From contig JALTLT010000486.1 in NCBI GenBank assembly GCA_027001815.1, positions 1-8,873 of the forward strand: DNA of 8,873 nt, written 5' to 3'. This document shows positions 1 through 7,019 of this stretch, piece after piece (position 1 is the first letter of the stretch; each line of letters opens with the position of its first letter). Below the pieces are notes generated by a model, which did no database searches, was not told where the DNA came from, and saw only the letters and a list, made by a program, of their open reading frames with translations. The translations under genes and the position numbers were made by a program. The stretch is from Gammaproteobacteria bacterium (GTDB lineage Bacteria; Pseudomonadota; Gammaproteobacteria; JALTLT01).

Positions 1-399
1 CAATCGGATTCCACTTGAAACGCCCCTGAGGCTGAGGGCGATGGACAAGCGCGCACAAGCAGCGCCGGATTGACCGGTTTTGTAGTCCCGGCCAAAGCGC
101 AAAGCCCATTTTGGCCTTGGAAACGGATATCGAAACCGATGAAAAAGAGCTAACAAGCGTCTTCTTGGACAGATGTTGTGGGAATGGGGTGTTTGTACGA
201 AGGAAGTCACGGATTCAGGTTCAACTTTATGTTTGCAAACAGAATCTTCCGTATATGAGCGGGTAACGATCTGTTCCCGGCACGCTCTGCCGGCGTCTGC
301 ACGCCTGGCGCGCCCGATTGCACCGCTTTTCGCGCAAGCCGTAGCGATGGCTACGCCTTGCACTGCAGGGCGGCACACTCGAACACGCCAGACGCACAT
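1..399 (-). CDS. Possible partial hypothetical ORF, runs off the left edge
   Basis: This minus-strand frame has no stop codon from the ATG at 399 to the window edge, 133 codons, and is also open upstream into the tadE stop region. The predicted protein is rich in Arg and Cys, begins MCVWRVRVCRPAVQG and has no domain, signal peptide or membrane segment that I recognise. Arguments against it being a real gene: only a weak ribosome binding site, third-position GC clearly lower than in the pilus genes (especially in the second half), and other minus-strand frames here are also partly open, including a 58-codon ATG frame at 403-227. It begins 30 bases after the tadE stop, so it could be read from the same transcript. 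It may instead be part of a non-coding dispersed repeat. I do not recognise a function. Confidence 0.25.
   Translation of the reverse strand, partial: MCVWRVRVCRPAVQGVAIATACAKSGAIGRARRADAGRACREQIVTRSYTEDSVCKHKVEPESVTSFVQTPHSHNICPRRRLLALFHRFRYPFPRPKWALRFGRDYKTGQSGAACARLSIALSLRGVSSGIRL
334..361 (-). repeat. Imperfect hairpin downstream of the tadE stop
   Basis: The arms 334-345 and 350-361 pair over 12 positions with one C·C mismatch and a four-base loop: GCAAG pairs with CTTGC and CGTAGC pairs with GCTACG. It lies about 70 bases past the last gene of the operon, so it could help end transcription or protect the 3' end of the message. No run of T follows it on the minus strand, so it is not a canonical intrinsic terminator. 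Confidence 0.5.
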
Positions 400-428
400 C
401 CATCCGGCAGCTTCACGCAACTTTCGGG

Positions 429-1121
429 CTAGTCGGTTCCCAACGCCTCCCGGAAGCGCCCCTCCACCTCCGCTCGCGACAACACCCAGCCGTTGTTGCG
501 GGCCGGGGTCTGCATCCGTACCGTGACGGTCGCGAGGATGGGCAGACGCCCCGCCTGCAGATAGAACCGGGTCAACGGGTCGGTCGTCAGCCAGGAGAAG
601 GCCGCGACGATCACCCGGTTGACGAAGGGAACCTTCAGCTCGTAGCCGTAGATCACCTCGATCTTCAGAAGGTTGGCATCCTGAATGCTGACACCGCTTC
701 GGGCACCCGGCGAGGTGTCCGCCAGATAGAGATGATCACTGGGGATCTCCTCACGCCCCGGCTCGATACCGAAGTCCTCGAATGCCTCGCGGGTCGGGTT
801 GAGGATTCGAATGCGACTGAACAGGGCCACATCCTTTCCCACCTCGATCATTCGGCCCGGCAGCGAGGTGAGACTGCTCTCAGGCGCATAGAGCGGCAAC
901 AGGCCCTTGGCGAGCGCCAGGCGCATGGAGTTGGGGGTGGCGTGGTCTGCCGCGCCGGCGCGCGCCGCCATGAAGGCGGCGTAGTTGAGGGTGCTCTTCG
1001 CCTCGTAGATGAGCGCCCACTGCACGGCACCCAGGACCAGCACGAGCAGAACCGGCATGACCACCACCGTTTCGGCGAGGGCGGCGCCTCGCTGTCCATG
1101 GGGAAAGATCCTCCTTCTCAT
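429..1121 (-). CDS. tadE: TadE-like pseudopilin of the Tad pilus
   Basis: The protein is 230 aa. A short basic leader (MRRRIFPHGQRG) is followed by a TadE-type segment: AALAETVVVMPVLL and a hydrophobic helix at about residues 18-38. Processing after Gly12 would place Glu17 at position +5, the hallmark of prepilin-peptidase substrates of the TadE/TadF class, and the Pro23 in the helix is also typical. The rest is a poorly conserved exported region of about 190 residues with no recognised domain. TadE-type proteins are minor pseudopilins needed for Flp pilus assembly. The ATG at 1121 is chosen because AAGGAGGG lies five bases upstream. The gene starts 45 bases after the tadD stop and is the last recognisable gene of the operon. 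It could instead be called TadF, or TadG-like; one such gene rather than the common pair is seen here. Confidence 0.8.
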   Translation of the reverse strand: MRRRIFPHGQRGAALAETVVVMPVLLVLVLGAVQWALIYEAKSTLNYAAFMAARAGAADHATPNSMRLALAKGLLPLYAPESSLTSLPGRMIEVGKDVALFSRIRILNPTREAFEDFGIEPGREEIPSDHLYLADTSPGARSGVSIQDANLLKIEVIYGYELKVPFVNRVIVAAFSWLTTDPLTRFYLQAGRLPILATVTVRMQTPARNNGWVLSRAEVEGRFREALGTD

Positions 1122-1126
1122 CCTCG

Positions 1127-1134
1127 CCCTCCTT
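1127..1134 (-). promoter_or_regulatory. Ribosome binding site of tadE
   Basis: AAGGAGGG on the minus strand, five bases before the ATG at 1121. It decides the start against an out-of-frame ATG at 1170 that overlaps the tadD stop but opens only a shadow frame. Confidence 0.7.
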
Positions 1135-1166
1135 GCATGTGGTGGTTGCTTCCTCGATACGCCGAC

Positions 1167-1685
1167 TCATGGCCCAGGAGAAGCGGCCTCACCGGAGAGG
1201 GGCAGCCGCCCCCCGGAGAGCAGCTCACTCAGCTCGTCCAGACTGTCACGTTCCGAGCCGGAGCCGCGGGAGAATCTCTCGATCTCGGCGAGAAGGCGAT
1301 GGAGTCGAGGATTGGCCTGCCGCTCCGGCACGGTGGCAGTATGGAACTGGAAGTGACGCTCCGCCTTCAACAGATGGATAGTGGCGAGATTGTAGTGTGC
1401 CTTCGCCTGGCGGGGATTGAGCTCGAGCACCGTCCTGTAGTGCTCCGCCGCCTGGTCGATTCGACCCTCGAGCATGGCGATATTGCCCAGCCGCAGCCAC
1501 CCCATCTCGTTGTCGGGAAGCCGTGCCACGAGCGTCTGGAAATGGACCTTCGCCTGCTGGTAGGCCCCTTGACGGTAGGCGCTCTCCGCGAGACTCCACA
1601 GCTCTCCGGCGTCCTGCCTGGTGGCCGCTCCGGAGGCGCAGCCCACCAGCAGGGGAATCAGGATCAGTAGAGAGAGGCGCACCAT
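1167..1685 (-). CDS. tadD: TadD-like TPR lipoprotein of the Tad pilus
   Basis: The protein is 172 aa. A lipoprotein signal peptide (MVRLSLLILIPLLVGC) has the lipobox LVGC, with the lipidated cysteine at residue 16. The next residue is Ala rather than Asp, which by the usual +2 rule favours the outer membrane. Two clear tetratricopeptide repeats follow at about 28-58 and 60-93 (pattern GxYxxAxxHFxxLxxxxPDN, then LGNIAxxEGRxDxAAEHYxxxLELNP), then a third helical segment at 94-117 and a low-complexity tail. TadD proteins are TPR lipoproteins required for Tad pilus assembly, probably analogous to secretin pilotins. The ATG at 1685 is chosen because it overlaps the upstream stop as TGATG and has GGAGG four bases upstream; a GTG one codon earlier is possible. 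It is smaller than many TadD proteins, so TadD is assigned from lipobox, TPRs and position. Confidence 0.82.
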   Translation of the reverse strand: MVRLSLLILIPLLVGCASGAATRQDAGELWSLAESAYRQGAYQQAKVHFQTLVARLPDNEMGWLRLGNIAMLEGRIDQAAEHYRTVLELNPRQAKAHYNLATIHLLKAERHFQFHTATVPERQANPRLHRLLAEIERFSRGSGSERDSLDELSELLSGGRLPLSGEAASPGP

Positions 1686-3115
1686 CACTCCTCCAGATAG
1701 GCGTACCAGCGAATCTTGGCGGCCGCCTTGATGTGATATTCCGAATCGGGGGGAACCAGCCGGACCACCCGGTTCCAGTACTCCAGGGCCCGCTTGAGAT
1801 TGACGGTCTCCTGCCGGTAACCGCGCCGATAGAGGGCCTGCGCCTCCCGCTCCCGCTCGGCGCGCAGATGGGCCCCCTCACTCTCCGGATCGATCCGCTC
1901 CGCCTGCAGCCAGTACCGGTAGGCGTCGTGTTCACGCCCCGCCTCGGAGGCCTGCCGACCGCGACGCGACAGCTCTGCCACCACCCGCTCACGGACCTCC
2001 TTCGCCCACCGGCTGTGCCGGCCCGGGAGAATCCGGGCCTCGCTGCGCAGAAAACCGACCCACGCCTCGAACCCCTCTTCGACTCTCCCCGCATCCCACG
2101 AGGCGAGACCGGCCCGATAGGCGGTCGCCAGCCGCTCCAGATCCTCCCGGACACGGCGTGCCCGGCTGCGGTCCCGCGCAGGGTAACGGTTCGAACCCAC
2201 CACCTCGTCCAGCATCCGGCGTGCCTCCTCGTAGGCCCCGTCGAGGTATCGGCTCTTCGCTCTCTCCAGGCGCCTGTCACCATCGAGCATGGTGACCTTC
2301 ACCGGGGGAGGCGAGGCCGGGCGTTGCCGCTGCGGCTGGACGCCGACCGAGCGGGGAGGCCGTCGTACTGAACGCCCGGCGGCGGGGTGAGCAGGCGGTG
2401 TGACATCGACCTCGCGGTGAGGGGCATCCGGAGCCGGCTCCTCGACGACCGGGGCGGAGTCCTGGATGGGGGGTGGCGTCGCATGCGCTTCCGCTGTCTC
2501 ACTCGTCCGCTCATCCGGCAGACCGGCCGACACTCTCCCCTCCCCGCCCGCGGGGGAGGAGGAGAGGGAGAGGGCGAGATAGGCCAGGGCCGCCGCGATC
2601 GGCAGGCCGAGAGTGAGAAGGGCCACCATTTTCCAGCGCCCCCCTCGCCCGGGAGAGCGAGGAGACCCCCCCGACGAGCCTTCGCCCTCCGGACCCACGA
2701 AGTGGACCACCAGGGTGGTCGCTCCAAGGGTCACCACATCCTGGTGGGCGAGAAGCACCTCCTGCACCGGGTGGCCATTGACCCGGATTCCGCTGGCGCT
2801 CTCCAGATCCTCGATGACGATCCCGCCGGGCCGCCGCTGGAAACGGGCGTGTCGACGGGAGACGGTGAGGTCCCCGGAGAGAGTCAGATCGGCCCCTTCG
2901 TCACGGCCCACCTCCCAGGGAAAACTCTCCACCTGGTACCGGCGGCCGCTTCCCACCTCCATCAGCCACAACCGATCGGGTGCCATCGAAGGGGGGGAGA
3001 GGCAGATCGTCGCCTCCGGATCCGTGTACCCCTCTTCCCTTCCGGCGCCGGGAAACGGCGGCGTCAACTCCACGGCAACCGCTTCCACCGACACTCCCGA
3101 TCTCGCCTCAGCCAT
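1685..3115 (-). CDS. FHA domain / transmembrane / periplasmic helical-repeat protein in a Tad operon
   Basis: The protein is 476 aa with four zones. Residues 1-48 are a variable N-terminus. Residues 49-140 are an FHA domain (WEVGRDEGADL, then SRRHARF, then SGIRVNG), with Gly70-Arg71 and Ser86/His89 of the phosphothreonine-binding fold kept; Ser108 replaces the usual Asn of the SxNG loop. Residues 162-184 form one transmembrane helix, and by the positive-inside rule (RGGRWK before it) the FHA domain is cytoplasmic. Residues 185-272 are a Pro/Glu/Ala-rich linker. Residues 280-476 form helical, TPR-like repeats predicted to be periplasmic. It overlaps the DUF192 stop by eight bases and shares a TGATG junction with tadD. 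I know no established Tad gene name for it. The layout resembles YscD/PrgH-type inner-membrane ring proteins, so it may be a scaffold or a phospho-signal receiver for the machine; that role is inferred. Confidence 0.85.
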   Translation of the reverse strand: MAEARSGVSVEAVAVELTPPFPGAGREEGYTDPEATICLSPPSMAPDRLWLMEVGSGRRYQVESFPWEVGRDEGADLTLSGDLTVSRRHARFQRRPGGIVIEDLESASGIRVNGHPVQEVLLAHQDVVTLGATTLVVHFVGPEGEGSSGGSPRSPGRGGRWKMVALLTLGLPIAAALAYLALSLSSSPAGGEGRVSAGLPDERTSETAEAHATPPPIQDSAPVVEEPAPDAPHREVDVTPPAHPAAGRSVRRPPRSVGVQPQRQRPASPPPVKVTMLDGDRRLERAKSRYLDGAYEEARRMLDEVVGSNRYPARDRSRARRVREDLERLATAYRAGLASWDAGRVEEGFEAWVGFLRSEARILPGRHSRWAKEVRERVVAELSRRGRQASEAGREHDAYRYWLQAERIDPESEGAHLRAEREREAQALYRRGYRQETVNLKRALEYWNRVVRLVPPDSEYHIKAAAKIRWYAYLEE

Positions 3116-3554
3116 CCTCACCTCCTCCCTGTTCTTCGCGTATCGCAGACCTGAAGAGGACCTGCTGACCGGTCTCCACCGGCAGTCGGGACAGGGTCCC
3201 CGCGGGAAGCTCCAGTACCGACTCGGCACTGGAGCCCCCGAGCCGACAGCGGTTTGGCGGCACCTGGTGGCAGATCTTCACGACGTTCTGGAAGGCATCG
3301 AGAAACAGCACGTCGATGGAAAACCGCATCCCCAGGGTGTGGATGCCGGAACAGGGCGAGAGCCAGAGTCCCTCGTCGGGGCGGAGGGCACGGCGCCCCA
3401 GCAGGCCACGAAGGCGTGTCCCCCAGTCGTGTGCCACGGCGATTCGACTCCCCAGCAGTACCCCTTCCGCGGTACGCGCCTGCAGCAACCCCACAGCCGA
3501 CTCTCGCGGCCTGAGAGGTCGCACCCTGTCAGTTGAAGAAACCGAGTGTGCCAC
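3108..3554 (-). CDS. DUF192 family protein
   Basis: The protein is 148 aa. Its core at about residues 23-135 matches the DUF192 pattern: RLRGLLGRRAL, then GLWLxPCSGIHTLGMRFSIDVLFLD at about 62-86, then LELPAGT near the C-terminus. No signal peptide or membrane helix is visible, so it should be cytoplasmic, unlike many secreted DUF192 proteins. The biochemical function of this family is not established. It sits between tadC and the FHA membrane protein, with tight spacing on both sides. The GTG at 3554 overlaps tadC by 26 bases and has a GGCGAGGG sequence just upstream; a second GTG at 3524, four bases after the tadC stop, would give 138 aa and is a credible alternative. The family call is firm; the start is not. 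Confidence 0.85.
   Translation of the reverse strand: MAHSVSSTDRVRPLRPRESAVGLLQARTAEGVLLGSRIAVAHDWGTRLRGLLGRRALRPDEGLWLSPCSGIHTLGMRFSIDVLFLDAFQNVVKICHQVPPNRCRLGGSSAESVLELPAGTLSRLPVETGQQVLFRSAIREEQGGGEDG
3120..3126 (-). promoter_or_regulatory. Ribosome binding site that fixes the start of the FHA membrane protein
   Basis: AGGAGGT on the minus strand lies four bases before the ATG at 3115. The frame is open further upstream to 3229, but that part lies inside the DUF192 gene and does not look like an FHA protein N-terminus, so 3115 is the better start. Confidence 0.8.
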
Positions 3555-4422
3555 TGTCCCTCGCCTTGATGAATATGGGAAACACGATGATGATGAAGGT
3601 GATGGGGAAGAGCAGACCGACCAGCGGCCCGAGCATCTTGACCGGTGCCTGGTTGGCGAGTTTCTCCGCTTTCAGGAAGCGCTCGGTCCGCCGCTGCCGC
3701 GCCTGCTGCATGAGTACGTTGCCGATCTCTCCCCCCGTCTCCTCCGCCTGGTTGATGGAGGCGACGAAGTTGGTGACCGCCGGAAGGTCGATGCGTCTCG
3801 CGAGGTGGTTCAGCGCCAGCCGCCGGCTCATCCCCGTTCGTACCTCGCGGAGCATCCGCTTGAACTCGTCACGAACGGGACCCTCCGGGATCCGCTCGGT
3901 GGAATGGGAGACAGCGCTGGAGAAGTTGAGCCCCGCCCGCATGGCGAGTACGAGAAGTTCGAGAAAGAATGGAAACTGCTTCTCGATATGGGCCTGACGT
4001 CGCTTGACCGCATCCCGGAGCCAGAGATCCGGATAGTAGTAGCCGAGAGGAAGGAGCACCGCGACAAGGGAGAAGGAGAGCGCGGTGCGAAGATCGAGCA
4101 TCCAGTAGAGGTAGGCGACCAGCAGCAAGGCGATCGCCAGACCCAGACGGCGCGCCACGATCATTTCCTCCGGCTTTAGGGCGTAGGCCATGCCGGCGCT
4201 CTCCAGCCGCTGCAGAAGGGCGTCCCGCTGACGGGGATCCATGCGCGCACCGACCAGGGGTGCCAGACCGCCGATCAGGGGGGCGAGCAGGCGAAAGAAG
4301 AGAGGGGGACGATCCCTCCAGCTCTCCAGTTCCGCGGCGGGCAGCGCGCGCCGCATCCTCTCGACGGCCATCACCGCGAAGAAGACGCTGAAGAGTACGG
4401 AAACCGTGGCAAGCCAGTCCAT
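3529..4422 (-). CDS. tadC: TadC, inner-membrane platform protein of the Tad pilus
   Basis: The protein is 297 aa, the usual TadC size. It has an N-terminal membrane helix (about 5-21), two central helices (about 92-128), a cytoplasmic T2SSF (GspF-like) domain at about 148-255 (HIEKQFPFFLELLVLAMRAG, then RTGMSRRLALNHLARR, then NQAEETGGEIGNVL), and a C-terminal helix at about 263-285 (MLGPLVGLLFPITFIIIVFP), which is characteristic of TadC. TadC pairs with TadB to form the inner-membrane platform on which the CpaF/TadA motor acts. The ATG at 4422 is seven bases after the tadB stop; the sequence between them (TGAGGCAGAG) carries the ribosome binding site. Nothing is truncated. Confidence 0.95.
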   Translation of the reverse strand: MDWLATVSVLFSVFFAVMAVERMRRALPAAELESWRDRPPLFFRLLAPLIGGLAPLVGARMDPRQRDALLQRLESAGMAYALKPEEMIVARRLGLAIALLLVAYLYWMLDLRTALSFSLVAVLLPLGYYYPDLWLRDAVKRRQAHIEKQFPFFLELLVLAMRAGLNFSSAVSHSTERIPEGPVRDEFKRMLREVRTGMSRRLALNHLARRIDLPAVTNFVASINQAEETGGEIGNVLMQQARQRRTERFLKAEKLANQAPVKMLGPLVGLLFPITFIIIVFPIFIKARDSGTLGFFN

Positions 4423-4429
4423 CTCTGCC

Positions 4430-5281
4430 TCACACGTCGATGTTGACGATCTTGCGGATCATGAGGAACGCCAGATACATCATGATCCCGACCACCACCA
4501 GAACCGCCCATCCCACCGGTTCGTCGAAGAGGGCAGCCATCGCCTCCGGTTCCCGACCGAAGAGCATGGCCCCGACCCCGATCGGCAGAAGCCCCACCAC
4601 CCAGCCCTGCATGCGTCCCATCGCGGTCAGGGCATCGATCTTCCCCTCGATCTGGGCCTTCTCGCGCAATGTCGCGGCGAGGGTTTCGAGGGTGTCGGCC
4701 AGGTTGCCGCCCACCGCGCGGGAGATGGCGATCGCAGAGTTCATCAGCTCCACCTCGGTGCGCGGAATCCGCCGATGCATCCGGTGGAGGGCATCCTCCA
4801 GTCTCTGTCCAACCTTGTATTCGGAGAGCACCACGGAGAACTCCTGGGAGGTGGGACGGGGCTGCTGTTCCGCCACCTGTTCGAGGGCGCGGGCGAGATT
4901 GGTGCCGGCACGCAGGGACGACGCAATGGCGGAGAGGGCATCCGGAAGCTGATAGACAAAGAGATCCATTCTCTTTCTGCGCAGGATCCCGAGCAGACTC
5001 CTGGGCACGGCCGCCACCAACAGCAGCAACCCCACTCCTCCCACGATCCCGAAAAGTGCCCAGCCCAGCAGTGTGGCGACGGCCATGGCGGCGACATGGA
5101 TCACGAAGAGCAGGCGCGGATCGAGCAGGATGAAGGCGTCCTTGAGATCGCCCTCCACACGCTGAAGGAAGCTCTCGCGATAGATCCGCGCACCATCGAC
5201 CAGGTACCGGTAACTCAGCAGGCACAGCAACACCCCCGCAACGAGGGAGGAGAAGAGCGGTATCCAGGCCGGGCCGTTCAT
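4430..5281 (-). CDS. tadB: TadB, inner-membrane platform protein of the Tad pilus
   Basis: The protein is 283 aa. It has an N-terminal membrane helix (about 6-26), a hydrophobic pair at about 56-96, a cytoplasmic T2SSF domain at about 106-220 (FVYQLPDALSAIASSLRAG, then EYKVGQRLEDALHRM, then SRAVGGNLADTLETLAATLR) and two C-terminal helices (about 226-243 and 257-276). The motif LRAGTNLARALEQVA is typical of TadB/CpaG. It forms the platform with TadC. The ATG at 5281 overlaps the cpaF stop by one base (TGATG), which indicates translational coupling. The reading frame extends 35 codons further upstream inside cpaF, but that part lacks membrane-protein character and was excluded. Confidence 0.95.
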   Translation of the reverse strand: MNGPAWIPLFSSLVAGVLLCLLSYRYLVDGARIYRESFLQRVEGDLKDAFILLDPRLLFVIHVAAMAVATLLGWALFGIVGGVGLLLLVAAVPRSLLGILRRKRMDLFVYQLPDALSAIASSLRAGTNLARALEQVAEQQPRPTSQEFSVVLSEYKVGQRLEDALHRMHRRIPRTEVELMNSAIAISRAVGGNLADTLETLAATLREKAQIEGKIDALTAMGRMQGWVVGLLPIGVGAMLFGREPEAMAALFDEPVGWAVLVVVGIMMYLAFLMIRKIVNIDV

Positions 5282-6993
5282 CACCCTTCGACACCTTCCG
5301 CCGCCGATCGACGCTCGAAGATCGAGCGATCGAGAGTCTCGCCGCTGGCTTCCAGGTCGGTGTAGAAACTCGGCGCATACCCGCATCCGGTGAAGTAGCC
5401 CCGAACCCGACCATCCGCACCCCGCCCCGTCTGCACGAACTCGAAGATCTTCTGCAGCAGGATCACGTCCCCCTCCATGCTATCGACCTCCATCACCGAC
5501 GTGATGCGACGGGTGCCATCGGAGAAGCGGGTCTGCTGGACGATCACATCCACGGCCGAGGCGATCTGTTCGCGAATGGCGCGTACCGGCAGATCGATAC
5601 CGGACATCAGTACCATCACCTCGAGCCGGGAGAGGAAATCGCGCGGCGAGTTGGCGTGTCCGGTGGTCAGGGAACCGTCGTGACCGGTGTTCATCGCCTG
5701 CAGCATGTCGAGTGCCTCACCGCCCCGGCACTCCCCGACCACGATGCGGTCGGGGCGCATCCGCAGCGCATTGCGTACCAGGTCGCGTATGCTCACCTCT
5801 CCACGTCCCTCCACGTTGGCCGGCCGGCTCTCCAGGCGAACCACGTGATCCTTGTGAAGCTGCAGTTCGGCGGCATCCTCGATGGTGACGATGCGCTCCC
5901 CATTGGGAATGAAATTGGAGAGGATGTTGAGGGTGGTGGTCTTGCCCGATCCGGTTCCTCCGGAGACGATGATGTTCTTGCGCTGCCGGACACAGACGGC
6001 GAGAAACTCCGCCATCTCCCTGCTCAGGCTCCCCCTCGCCACCAGGTCGTCGATGGTCAGGCGATCCTTGGCGAACTTGCGTATGGTGAGCACCGGCCCG
6101 ACCAGCGACAGGGGTGGAATGACGGCATTGACCCGGGAACCGTCGGGAAGGCGCGCATCCACGGTAGGCGATCCCTCATCGATCCTCCGCCCCAGCGGGG
6201 TCACGATCCTTTCGATGATGCTGAGCAACGAGGCGTCACTCTGAAAGACCACGGGAATCGGCTGCAGGCGGCCCCTCCGCTCCACGTAGATCTGACGATG
6301 GCCGTTGACCATGATCTCGGTCACCTCCTCGTCCTCGAGCAGCGGCTCCAGGGGGCCCAGTCCCACCGCCTCGGCGACGATCTCCCTGACCAGCCGCTCG
6401 TCCGATCTGCCCGAGGGGAGTTCGAGGTCGTTCTCACGCAGCACGAGCCTCACCGCCTCGGTGGCCTCCTCACGAAGCTGCTGATCATCCAGGGTGTGGA
6501 TGACGGCACGCTTGTGACGATCGAGATACTCCAGCAGCAACTGGTGAACCTGGCTCTTGAAGGCGTGAAACTCCTCGTCGTCGGCCACGCTGCCATCGAT
6601 GACCACCGGCTGGCGTACCAGCGAGAGCCTCACCTCCTCATCGCCCCCCCGAACCTCTTCGAGCTGGTGCGACCCGTCCGACCGCCCGGCCTCCTCGATT
6701 CCGGGAGAGGCGAAGAGAAGCATCGTCTCGCCGATCCGGAATCGATCACCGACCCTCACCCTCGTCCGACCCGACAGCCGATTCCCCTCCTGCCAGATGC
6801 CGTTCCTGCTCCCCGCATCTTCGAGGTACACCTCCTCTTCGTCCACGAGGATGCGGGCATGTCGTCGGGAGGCAAAGGGATCCCCGATCGGCACCCGGCA
6901 TTCGGACGCCTTGCCCAGCAGATGTTCACCCGGACCCAGACGGTGCTCCGACCTGCCCCCCTGGCTATCTTCGATAAGGAGTCGTATCTCCAT
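5281..6993 (-). CDS. cpaF: CpaF/TadA-type pilus assembly ATPase with N-terminal FHA domain
   Basis: The protein is 570 aa, roughly 100 or more residues longer than ordinary CpaF/TadA. Residues 1-95 are an FHA domain: LGKASECRVPIG, then SRRHARI (Ser42, His45), then SRNGI (Asn64, Gly65), with Lys28 in place of the usual Arg. A charged linker (96-140) leads to the normal CpaF N-terminal region (from EFHAFKSQVHQLLLEYLDRH). The secretion ATPase core has Walker A GGTGSGKT (345-352), the Asp-box TIEDAAELQL (370-379), a Walker-B-type segment RIVVGECRGGE (416-426) and the His-box TTGHAN (443-448). The end GYFTGCGYAPSFYTDLEASG is typical of CpaF. It is the cytoplasmic motor for Flp pilin assembly. The ATG at 6993 is chosen because upstream in-frame starts lie only inside the hairpin element. 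AGGGGG lies 11 bases upstream, a rather long spacing. It ends one base into tadB. Confidence 0.95.
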   Translation of the reverse strand: MEIRLLIEDSQGGRSEHRLGPGEHLLGKASECRVPIGDPFASRRHARILVDEEEVYLEDAGSRNGIWQEGNRLSGRTRVRVGDRFRIGETMLLFASPGIEEAGRSDGSHQLEEVRGGDEEVRLSLVRQPVVIDGSVADDEEFHAFKSQVHQLLLEYLDRHKRAVIHTLDDQQLREEATEAVRLVLRENDLELPSGRSDERLVREIVAEAVGLGPLEPLLEDEEVTEIMVNGHRQIYVERRGRLQPIPVVFQSDASLLSIIERIVTPLGRRIDEGSPTVDARLPDGSRVNAVIPPLSLVGPVLTIRKFAKDRLTIDDLVARGSLSREMAEFLAVCVRQRKNIIVSGGTGSGKTTTLNILSNFIPNGERIVTIEDAAELQLHKDHVVRLESRPANVEGRGEVSIRDLVRNALRMRPDRIVVGECRGGEALDMLQAMNTGHDGSLTTGHANSPRDFLSRLEVMVLMSGIDLPVRAIREQIASAVDVIVQQTRFSDGTRRITSVMEVDSMEGDVILLQKIFEFVQTGRGADGRVRGYFTGCGYAPSFYTDLEASGETLDRSIFERRSAAEGVEG

Positions 6994-7019
6994 GTGGACC
7001 CGTTCCCCCTCTTCTTCCC

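Larger units (their letters stand above)
1..428. other. Compositionally distinct region downstream of the tad operon
   Basis: This stretch follows the last pilus gene. GC is visibly lower than in the operon, particularly between about 110 and 260, and third-position bias is lost. It contains the doubtful partial ORF above, an imperfect hairpin at 334-361, and a small 7-bp inverted repeat (90-96 with 110-116). I see no tRNA, no clear promoter and no convincing intrinsic terminator with a T-run for the minus-strand operon. It may be a dispersed repeat or decayed DNA; this is an impression, not something the window can prove. Confidence 0.5.

Noticed and set aside
1..45. Minus-strand frame ending KWNPI at the left edge, like the KWN(P/K)IEHR motif of ISAzo13-type transposases
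   Set aside because: Only about five residues agree, the preceding residues do not fit, and the sequence ends at the edge. It is too little to call a transposase remnant.
880..1170. Minus-strand ATG frame overlapping the tadD stop
   Set aside because: It is a shifted frame of tadE; the product is Arg/Gly-rich without features, while the tadE frame has the pseudopilin motif and its own ribosome binding site.
732..1670. Long plus-strand open frames opposite the operon (for example 732-1670, 5656-7023, 4241-5365)
   Set aside because: High GC suppresses stops on the opposite strand; the products lack domains and contradict clear minus-strand genes.
3116..3229. Upstream extension of the FHA membrane protein
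   Set aside because: It lies fully inside the DUF192 gene, has no FHA-like sequence, and the ATG at 3115 has a strong AGGAGGT site.
5282..5386. Upstream extension of TadB inside cpaF
   Set aside because: The 35 extra residues are a shadow of the cpaF C-terminus; the TGATG overlap at 5281 and a normal TadB length favour the shorter form.
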